A stretch of 12,886 bases of DNA from Hohaiivirga sp031546825. GTDB lineage: Bacteria > Pseudomonadota > Alphaproteobacteria > Rhizobiales > Beijerinckiaceae. Shown piece after piece: positions 7,528-12,886 of this stretch. The translations under genes and the position numbers were made by a program. The notes beneath the pieces are model-generated. The model did not search any database, was not told the origin of the DNA, and saw only the letters and a program-made list of their open reading frames with translations. The stretch covers positions 1 through 12,886 of the forward strand of contig JAVBJU010000015.1 of assembly GCA_031546825.1 (NCBI GenBank), read 5' to 3'. Position 1 is the stretch's first letter. Each line of letters starts with the position of its first letter.

Positions 7528-8061
7528 TCAGCGCCCGGAGAAGGTCAGCGCCAGCCGCGTCTTGATATGACCGGCGAGTTCCTTGGCAAGGCGGTTATAA
7601 GCGTCCCTGCGGGCCCGCAGAGAGGCAAAACGCTGTGCCGGGCGCTCGTAGGTCACCATGCCCTGTACGCGGCCTTGGGAGGCCACTGTCTTGCCATCTG
7701 AGTCGAGCAAGGTGAAGTCGATGGATCCGGCGACGGTCGAGGTGGTGGCGCGGCCGGTTTCGCTGTCGATGATCGGCGAAGCGACGTTCTGCAGAAAGTT
7801 CATGCGCAGGGTATAGCGCTTGGTCGCCGGTTTGCCGGAGCCGTTGAGCATATAGATCAGCTCGCTGCGCAACTCGTTGGCAAACTCCTCGTATTCGACG
7901 GCGGTTGGCACCTTATCGACGGTAATGGAAGCCAGTACTGTCGAGAGGTCCTGGCCGGAGGCCGTCGGGCCGTAAAGCGGCTTGAAACAGGCCGACAGCG
8001 CGAGCGCCGCGGTTGCGGCGAGCCCGAGCTTGACGAAGGTTCTGCGATCAGGCGACGACAT
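7528..8061 (-). CDS. lptE: LPS-assembly lipoprotein LptE
   Basis: LptE is the outer-membrane lipoprotein that plugs the LptD barrel and helps insert lipopolysaccharide into the outer leaflet. The 177-residue protein has a lipoprotein signal: a basic n-region (MSSPDRRTFVK), a hydrophobic core (LAATAALAL) and the lipobox LSAC with the modified Cys at residue 25, followed by FKPLYG, which matches the family's usual start of the mature protein. The order leuS-lptE-holA also fits LptE. The start at 8061 was chosen over an in-frame extension to 8241 because the extension lies inside leuS, is rich in Arg, Trp and Pro, and would destroy the signal peptide. The n-region contains RRTFVK, which resembles a twin-arginine motif; this is unusual for LptE and may be chance. 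The reading frame overlaps the last 14 bases of leuS. Confidence 0.88.
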   Translation of the reverse strand: MSSPDRRTFVKLGLAATAALALSACFKPLYGPTASGQDLSTVLASITVDKVPTAVEYEEFANELRSELIYMLNGSGKPATKRYTLRMNFLQNVASPIIDSETGRATTSTVAGSIDFTLLDSDGKTVASQGRVQGMVTYERPAQRFASLRARRDAYNRLAKELAGHIKTRLALTFSGR

Positions 8062-10645
8062 TGACGATTCTCCCAGGAACCACGATGATTTTGCGCGGCG
8101 TCTTGCCTTCAAGCGCCTTCTGCACCGCCTCAAGCGCCAGCGTGGCGGCTTCGACTGTTGCGGCGTCGGCATCGGCGGCAACCACCACATCGGCGCGCTT
8201 CTTGCCGTTGATTTGCACCGGCAGCGTGATGGTGTCCTCAACCAGCATGGCCGGATCGGTCTCAGGCCAGGCCGCCTCAGCGGCGAGACCTTTAAGGCCC
8301 AGCGCCAGCCAGCATTCTTCGGCGAGATGCGGCATCATCGGTGCCAGAAGCCGCAGAAAAATGCCGCCAACTTCGCGCATCACCCCGTCGAAATTCGGCT
8401 CTAGGGGGGCTTTGGCTGCATCCGCGAGCAGTTCTGTGACGGAATTGGCGAGATCGTAGATATGGGCGACGCAGCGGTTGAAGCGCAGGCGCTCGATATC
8501 CTCGCCCACATGCTTCAGCGCCTTATGCGCCGCTTTGCGCAGGGCAACGCCCTTGGGGCCGGTATCGCCCGCAGGCGCGCCCGCCTCAATGATCTCGGCC
8601 ATGTTGGCCGTGAGACGCCACACCCGCTGCACGAAGCGATGCGCACCCTGCACGCCGCCTTCGGTCCAGATGATATCGCGCTCGGGCGGGGAATCGGACA
8701 GCATGAACCAGCGGGCGGTATCCGCGCCGTAAGACGCAATGATCTCGTCGGGGTCGATGGTGTTTTTCTTCGACTTCGACATCTTGATGACCGGGCCGAT
8801 GGTGATCGGCGCACCGGTGTCCACATGGCGTCCCACCGGCTGGCCATCGACGGTCTCGATGCGCACATCGCGTGGCTCAACCCATTTGCCGTCTGCGTCG
8901 GAATAGACCTCGTGCACCACCATGCCCTGGGTGAACAGCCCCTTGAACGGCTCATCAAGACCGGCATACCCGGCCTTTTTCATGGCGCGGGTGAAGAAGC
9001 GCGAATAGAGCAGGTGCAGAATGGCGTGCTCGATGCCGCCGATATACTGATCCACCGGCAGCCAGTGATCGACGGTGGCCTTATCGGTGGCGCGGTCGGT
9101 CAGTGTCGGGTCCGTGAAGCGGGCAAAATACCACGACGAATCAACAAACGTGTCCATCGTGTCGGTTTCGCGGGTGGCATCCTTGCCGCAGCACGGGCAG
9201 GCCACACGCTTCCAGGTCGGGTGACGGTCGAGCGGATTGCCCGGCTTGTCGAAATCAATATCCTCCGGCAGTTCCACCGGCAGGTTTTCGGCGGGCACCG
9301 GCACCGTGCCACAGGCGGCGCAGTGGATGACCGGGATCGGACAACCCCAGTAACGCTGGCGTGAAATGCCCCAGTCGCGCAGGCGGTAAGTGGTGCGCGC
9401 TTCGCCCATGCTCTTGGCCCGCAGCGCATCGGTGACGCGCGTCTTGCCCTCTTCGGTCGTCAGGCCATCAAAGCCCGGCGAATTGGTCATCACGCCGTAT
9501 TCGGCATAATGCTCCTGCCAGGTCTTGTTGTCGAAGCTCCATTCCGGATGCTGCGGCCATGCCACCACCTGGGTGATCGGCAGGTTGTATTTCAGAGCAA
9601 ACTCAAAATCGCGCTCGTCATGGCCGGGAACCGCCTGAATCGCGCCTTCGCCGTAGGAAATCAGCACGTAATTCGCCACCCAGATAGGCAGCTTTTCACC
9701 GCTGATCGGATGCAGCGCAAACGCGCCGGTATCCATGCCGAGCTTCTCACGGGTGGCAAGCTCCGCCTCCGACACGCCGCCCTTCTTGCACTCTTCAATG
9801 AAAGCAGCGAGCTTCGGGTTATTCTCTGCCGCCTTGGTTGCCACCGCATGTTCTGGCGCAACCACGAGGAAGGATGCGCCAAACAGCGTATCGGCGCGGG
9901 TGGTGACCACGGTGAGCGCGCCCGAGCCATCGACCAGCGGGAATTTCAGCTCCGCACCGATGCTCTTGCCGATCCAGTTCTTCTGCATCAAGCGCACTTT
10001 TTCCGGCCAGCGGTCGAGCCCATCGAGCGCGTCGGATAATTCTTCGGCGAAATCGGTGATTTTCAGGAACCACTGGGTCAGTTCCCGCTGCTCAACCTCG
10101 GCCCCCGAGCGCCAGCCCTTGCCGTCGATCACCTGCTCGTTGGCGAGCACGGTGTTATCGACCGGGTCCCAATTGACGCGCGCGGTCTTGCGGTCCACGA
10201 GGCCCGCCTTGAGAAAATCGAGAAACAGGCGCTGCTGGTGCTTGTAATAGGAGGGGTCGCAGGTGGCGATCTCGCGGCTCCAGTCCAGCGACAGGCCCAT
10301 GGATTTCAACTGGTCGCGCATGGTGGCGATGTTGGAATAGGTCCACGCCTTGGGGTGGACCTTATTCTGCATGGCAGCGTTTTCGGCGGGCATGCCGAAG
10401 GCGTCCCAGCCCATCGGGTGCAGCACATTGAAGCCGCGCGCCCGGCGGAAACGCGCCACCACGTCGCCCATGGTGTAATTGCGAACATGGCCCATATGGA
10501 TGCGCCCGGACGGATAGGGGAACATCTCAAGCACGTAATATTTCGGACGCGGATCGGCGTTATCGGTGCGGAACAGGTTTTTTTCGTTCCACGTTTTCTG
10601 CCACTTGGGCTCCGCCTCTTTGGCGTTGTAGCGCTCAGGCCTCAT
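8048..10645 (-). CDS. leuS: Leucine--tRNA ligase
   Basis: LeuRS charges tRNA-Leu with leucine and hydrolyses mischarged products in its CP1 editing domain. The protein from the ATG at 10645 has 865 residues (E. coli: about 860). Visible elements: MRPERYNAKEAEPKWQKTW start, class I HIGH-type motif HMGH (residues 50-53) in FPYPSGRIHMGHVRNYT, editing-domain TTRADTLFGAS (248-258) and GHDERDFEFA (341-350), two metal-type cysteine pairs at HCAACG (441-446) and CPCCG (483-487), and KMSKSKKN (621-628). A TTG further upstream at 10675 would add ten residues, but LeuRS proteins normally begin at the ERYN stretch. The site before the ATG is weak: GGAAA directly abuts it. The gene heads the leuS-lptE-holA block and overlaps lptE by 14 bases. 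A folded leader lies upstream. Confidence 0.97.
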   Translation of the reverse strand: MRPERYNAKEAEPKWQKTWNEKNLFRTDNADPRPKYYVLEMFPYPSGRIHMGHVRNYTMGDVVARFRRARGFNVLHPMGWDAFGMPAENAAMQNKVHPKAWTYSNIATMRDQLKSMGLSLDWSREIATCDPSYYKHQQRLFLDFLKAGLVDRKTARVNWDPVDNTVLANEQVIDGKGWRSGAEVEQRELTQWFLKITDFAEELSDALDGLDRWPEKVRLMQKNWIGKSIGAELKFPLVDGSGALTVVTTRADTLFGASFLVVAPEHAVATKAAENNPKLAAFIEECKKGGVSEAELATREKLGMDTGAFALHPISGEKLPIWVANYVLISYGEGAIQAVPGHDERDFEFALKYNLPITQVVAWPQHPEWSFDNKTWQEHYAEYGVMTNSPGFDGLTTEEGKTRVTDALRAKSMGEARTTYRLRDWGISRQRYWGCPIPVIHCAACGTVPVPAENLPVELPEDIDFDKPGNPLDRHPTWKRVACPCCGKDATRETDTMDTFVDSSWYFARFTDPTLTDRATDKATVDHWLPVDQYIGGIEHAILHLLYSRFFTRAMKKAGYAGLDEPFKGLFTQGMVVHEVYSDADGKWVEPRDVRIETVDGQPVGRHVDTGAPITIGPVIKMSKSKKNTIDPDEIIASYGADTARWFMLSDSPPERDIIWTEGGVQGAHRFVQRVWRLTANMAEIIEAGAPAGDTGPKGVALRKAAHKALKHVGEDIERLRFNRCVAHIYDLANSVTELLADAAKAPLEPNFDGVMREVGGIFLRLLAPMMPHLAEECWLALGLKGLAAEAAWPETDPAMLVEDTITLPVQINGKKRADVVVAADADAATVEAATLALEAVQKALEGKTPRKIIVVPGRIVNVVA

Positions 10646-10779
10646 TTTCCGGATCGTTCTCGACAGTTGAAACAAACAGATTTATGGCCCGAAGCAATGG
10701 CTTCGGGACGCCTAGGGCGACTAGGCCACGAGACGCTTGAACTGTCAAATGGACAAACGCGAAAAAATAGACAAATCAT
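10642..10779 (-). CDS. Candidate 45-residue upstream ORF coupled to leuS
   Basis: On the minus strand an ATG at 10779 opens 45 codons whose TGA overlaps the leuS start codon as ATGA (10642-10645), the arrangement used for translational coupling. The peptide begins MICLFFRVCPFDSSS and ends CFNCRERSGK; it contains four cysteines in all but only one leucine codon, so it does not look like a classical leucine attenuation peptide. No clear ribosome binding site precedes it. The leuS start has only a weak site of its own, which makes coupling attractive, but an open frame of this length can occur by chance. Confidence 0.22.
   Translation of the reverse strand: MICLFFRVCPFDSSSVSWPSRPRRPEAIASGHKSVCFNCRERSGK
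10659..10749 (-). ncRNA. Candidate structured leader (5' UTR) of leuS
   Basis: The arms 10735-10749 and 10659-10673 can pair over 15 positions with a single mismatch (10669/10739). Twelve are Watson-Crick or G-U pairs inside GACAGTTCAAGC against GTTTCAACTGTC, and three more extend outward. The G-U pairs form only in the minus-strand (leuS-sense) RNA. Enclosed are two perfect hairpins: stem 10688-10695/10700-10707 (CCCGAAGC with GCTTCGGG, four-base loop) and stem 10710-10715/10721-10726 (GCCTAG with CTAGGC, five-base loop). The whole would be a three-way junction ending 13 bases before the leuS ATG. TATGAT at 10780-10775 (minus strand) is a possible -10 element that would put the start of transcription just before the outer stem. 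No T-box sequence is visible, so this is not the known tRNA-sensing class. Regulatory function is inference. Confidence 0.45.
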
Positions 10780-10824
10780 AGGCCCAAGCTGAGGCGGATT
10801 GCCGGATTTCTGGAGTTAAGACCC

Positions 10825-11499
10825 GTGAGTGAACTTGCTGCCCGTTACCGGGATGTTTCAGATGCCGTGGCCCGCGCGGCCAAAGATTATGGGCGCAAAC
10901 CCCATGACGTGACGCTGATCGCGGTTTCCAAAACCCAGGCCGCTGAGCGGATCTCGCCAGTGCTCGCCGCCGGGCACACACACTTTGGTGAGAACTACGT
11001 GCAGGAAGCCGCGGAAAAATGGCCGCAATTGCGCGAAAAATTTCCCGACACCGTGCTGCACCTCATCGGCCCGCTGCAATCCAACAAGGCGCGCGAGGCG
11101 GTGGAACTGTTCGACGTGATCCACAGCGTTGACCGCGCCTCTCTGGCCAAAGCGCTGGCCAAGGAAATTGAGCGGAAAGTGGCGGCGGGAGGCAAAGCCC
11201 CAAAACTCCTCATTCAAATCAACACCGGCGAAGAGCCGCAAAAAGGCGGCGTGCTGCCCAGCGATGCCGATGCCTTCATCACAACCTGCCGCGAGACCCA
11301 CGGCCTGGAAATCGCTGGCCTGATGTGCATCCCCCCCTTCCACGAGCCCCCCTCACCCCATTTCGCCCTGCTGCGCAAAATTGCCGAGCGTAACGGGCTG
11401 AAGGCGTTGTCCATGGGCATGAGCGCCGATTACGACGCGGCGATACAGCTTGGGGCGACTTATGTGCGGGTGGGAACGGCGATTTTCGGGGAGCGGTAG
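10825..11499 (+). CDS. yggS: YggS/PLPBP-family pyridoxal phosphate homeostasis protein
   Basis: Members of this family bind pyridoxal 5'-phosphate and help keep vitamin B6 and amino-acid pools in balance; no enzymatic reaction is established. The 224-residue protein is a single alanine-racemase-like TIM barrel. The PLP lysine is K36 in LIAVSKTQ (31-38), with HFGENYVQEA (53-62), LIGPLQSNK (80-88), TGEEPQKGGV and the phosphate-binding end SMGMSADYDAAIQLGATYVRVGTAIFG. The start is a GTG at 10825, supported by GGAG at 10812-10815 nine bases before; an initial peptide MSELAARYRD fits the family. It is divergent from leuS with a 179-base shared spacer. In alphaproteobacteria this gene commonly sits next to leuS. 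It is the last core gene before the mobile-DNA end of the window. Confidence 0.94.
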   Translation: MSELAARYRDVSDAVARAAKDYGRKPHDVTLIAVSKTQAAERISPVLAAGHTHFGENYVQEAAEKWPQLREKFPDTVLHLIGPLQSNKAREAVELFDVIHSVDRASLAKALAKEIERKVAAGGKAPKLLIQINTGEEPQKGGVLPSDADAFITTCRETHGLEIAGLMCIPPFHEPPSPHFALLRKIAERNGLKALSMGMSADYDAAIQLGATYVRVGTAIFGER

Positions 11500-11544
11500 G
11501 GGGCGGATTATACATCACCGTCATTCTTGAAGGACGGAAAGCCG

Positions 11545-11610
11545 ATGGTGGGGTTTGAAGCCTCTGCTTGGGGCCAGAAGTATCCCGCCATCGGGCAGGC
11601 AAGGCGCAGG
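11545..11610 (+). pseudogene. Fragment resembling an IS256-family (Mutator-type) transposase
   Basis: In frame with 11545 the DNA reads MVGFEASAWGQKYPAIGQ followed by A-R-R-R, which resembles the stretch W-x2-KYP-x-I-x3-WRR found in IS256-family transposases shortly before the conserved IYTTNAIESLN region. The frame soon meets a stop, and the following DNA in another frame (about 11613-11700) shows only vague similarity to the next part of such proteins. This suggests a small, decayed remnant. It rests on recall of a short motif only; a chance match is possible. Confidence 0.35.
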
Positions 11611-11729
11611 GTACGGAGTGGGTCGGGCCTCCCGTAGGCTATCCTTTTTGCCAATCTGCAGCTACACATATCGAAATCTTTAATGGGGCGTTCGCACGCC
11701 TTTATAGTCCGTGGAGTGACACTTTCACC

Positions 11730-12764
11730 ATGAACACCCTTGAAAGCGCCCTCGAAACGTCACTCGTCACGAAACTACAGAACCTCAAGTACGATTATCG
11801 TCCGGACATCCGCGACCGCTTCGCGCTGGAGCGGAATTTCCGAGAGAAGTTCGAAGCGCTTAATCGAGTCCGTCTCACCGATGCCGAATTCACCCGTCTT
11901 CTTGACGAGATTGTCACGCCCGATGTCTTCACTGCAGCCCGCATCTTGCGCGAGCGCAACAGCTTCACCCGCGATGATGGCACGCCGCTCAACTACACTC
12001 TCGTCAACATCAAGGATTGGTGCAAGAACACCTTCGAGGTCGTCAATCAACTGCGCATCAATACGGACAACAGTCATCATCGCTATGACGTAATAATTTT
12101 GATTAACGGCGTCCCTGTCGTTCAAGTCGAGCTGAAAACCCTCGGCATCAGCCCCCGGCGGGCCATGGAGCAGATCGTCGAATACAAGAACGATCCCGGC
12201 AACGGTTACACCAAGACGCTTCTTTGCTTCCTACAGCTCTTCATCGTCAGCAACCGGGATCGCACCTTCTACTTCGCCAATAATAACGCCCGGCACTTCG
12301 CTTTCAATTCTGAAGAACGTTTTCTGCCGGTCTATGAATTTGCAGACGTGGACAATAAAAAGGTCACTTGCCTGGATAGCTTCGCCGAGACCTTCCTCGT
12401 CAAATGCACCCTCGGCCAGACCATCAGCCGCTACATGGTGCTCGTCGCCAGCGAGCAGAAATTGCTGATGATGCGGCCCTATCAGGTTTATGCGGTCAAG
12501 GCGATTGTGGACTGCATCACTGAGAATTGCGGCAACGGCTATATCTGGCACACCACCGGCAGCGGCAAGACGCTCACCTCCTTCAAAGCCTCAACGCTTC
12601 TCAAGGATAATGACGATATCGAGAAATGCCTCTTCGTCGTGGACCGCAAGGACCTTGACCGGCAAACCCGCGAAGAGTTCAACAAATTCCAGGAAGGTTG
12701 CGTTGAGGAAAACACCAATACCGCCAGCCTCGTGCGCCGTCTCCTCTCAGAGCCTGCCCCATAA
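11730..12764 (+). pseudogene. hsdR: Type I restriction enzyme R subunit (HsdR), truncated by an insertion sequence
   Basis: HsdR is the motor and nuclease subunit of type I restriction-modification complexes (usually about 1,000 residues), translocating DNA and cutting far from the recognition site. Only 340 native codons remain, plus EPAP-stop supplied by the insertion sequence. The nuclease domain has D120, E134-L-K136 (PD-(D/E)xK type) in YDVIILINGVPVVQVELK and the family QxxxY motif (Q148, Y152). The first helicase motif is intact (TTGSGKT, 275-281), followed by VVDRKDLDRQT (303-313). The DEAD-type Walker B, the second RecA-like domain and the HsdM-contacting C-terminus are missing, so it should not translocate or cut. 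The start at 11730 (MNTLESALE) fits known HsdR proteins; GGAGTGA lies about 12 bases ahead. No hsdM or hsdS precedes it in the window. G+C in sampled lines is about 40-45%, below that of core genes. The rest may lie past the insertion. Confidence 0.88.
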
Positions 12765-12886
12765 ATCCGAATTGAGGGGTTGAGCGGCTTTTTATGCTGT
12801 GATTCCATTGTTTTGCGAAGAACGATGGAGGGTCGTATGGCATGGACAAAAGCCGCTCGTGCGAAGTATGAGCGCAAGGGTTTGCG
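12750..12886 (+). mobile_element. IS5-family (IS1031-like) insertion sequence, left part
   Basis: The element begins with GAGCCTGCCCCATAAATC at 12750, the kind of GAGCCTGCCCC terminal inverted repeat found in IS427/IS1031-type IS5 elements. The three bases before it are TCA (12747-12749), fitting the TNA target trinucleotide that IS1031-group elements duplicate. It lies inside hsdR and is read in the same direction. The right end, the second inverted repeat and the second copy of TCA are outside the window. Confidence 0.8.
12837..12886 (+). CDS. IS5-family transposase, N-terminal start
   Basis: The ATG at 12837 begins MAWTKAARAKYERKGLR and runs off the window after 16 codons and two bases. 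This matches the MAWT-x3-R-x2-Y-x-R-x-GLR opening of IS5-family (DDE) transposases of the IS1031/IS427 type, which are usually about 260-280 residues. GGAGGG at 12827-12832 is a good ribosome binding site. The catalytic DDE residues are outside the window, so intactness cannot be judged. Confidence 0.82.
   Translation, partial: MAWTKAARAKYERKGL

Noticed and set aside
8062..8241. N-terminal extension of LptE
   Set aside because: It overlaps the leuS 3' end, has shadow-like composition and would bury the lipoprotein signal peptide.
8462..9364. A 300-codon plus-strand open frame inside leuS
   Set aside because: It is antisense to highly conserved LeuRS sequence and has no recognisable domain; long antisense frames are common in GC-rich genes.
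10743..10748. TTGACA on the minus strand as the leuS -35 box
   Set aside because: The bases 17 downstream (CCTAGT) are a poor -10, and the box is part of the outer stem of the folded leader; it cannot be excluded, but the stem explains it better.
10659..10780. T-box riboswitch in front of leuS
   Set aside because: No T-box consensus, antiterminator or terminator T run is visible.
11568..11729. 54-residue N-terminal extension of HsdR from a TTG
   Set aside because: It has no resemblance to HsdR, while MNTLESALE at 11730 fits the family start and has a nearby ribosome binding site.
1..12886. CRISPR arrays, tRNA or rRNA genes, DnaA-box clusters
   Set aside because: No regularly spaced direct repeats, no cloverleaf-like segment with a CCA or T-loop motif, and no TTATCCACA-type cluster were found by eye.

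Overview
The window reads as chromosomal DNA of an alphaproteobacterium, most likely of the Hyphomicrobiales (Rhizobiales) type. The basis is the gene order mnmG / rsmG (gidB) / parA / parB followed by an opposing leuS-lptE-holA block, together with fairly high GC (about 60% in core genes by hand count of sample lines) and protein sequences that read as alphaproteobacterial. No species can be named. A perfect parS palindrome next to parAB places the region near the chromosome origin.

Plus-strand left half (1-6137): the C-terminal half of mnmG (tRNA wobble-uridine modification) runs in from the left edge. It is followed by a large exported protein made almost entirely of Sel1-like repeats, which lies between mnmG and rsmG. 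Then come an AT-rich spacer with parS (3434-3449), rsmG (16S rRNA methyltransferase), parA and parB (chromosome segregation), and a clear intrinsic terminator at 6112-6137. ParB loads at parS and ParA moves the ParB-bound origin, so protein and site of the segregation system lie within about 3 kb of each other.

Minus-strand block (6162-10645): leuS, lptE and holA are read right to left with a 14-base overlap and a 15-base gap, so they look like one operon (leucyl-tRNA synthetase, LPS-assembly lipoprotein, DNA polymerase III delta subunit). A short AT-rich gene of unknown function (6162-6443) sits at its distal end. The 180 bases upstream of leuS can fold, in the leuS-sense RNA, into a long outer stem enclosing two hairpins. 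They also hold a 45-codon open frame whose stop overlaps the leuS start as ATGA. This is the least explained structure in the window.

Right end (10825-12886): a YggS/PLPBP-family pyridoxal phosphate protein diverges from leuS. After it the core genome appears to end. A short fragment resembling an IS256-family (Mutator-type) transposase is followed by the N-terminal third of a type I restriction subunit (hsdR). That gene is cut at a TCA trinucleotide by the left end of an IS5-family (IS1031-like) insertion sequence, whose transposase begins at 12837 and runs off the window. This end looks like a decaying accessory region. Apart from the candidate leuS leader, I see no convincing undescribed multi-gene system.
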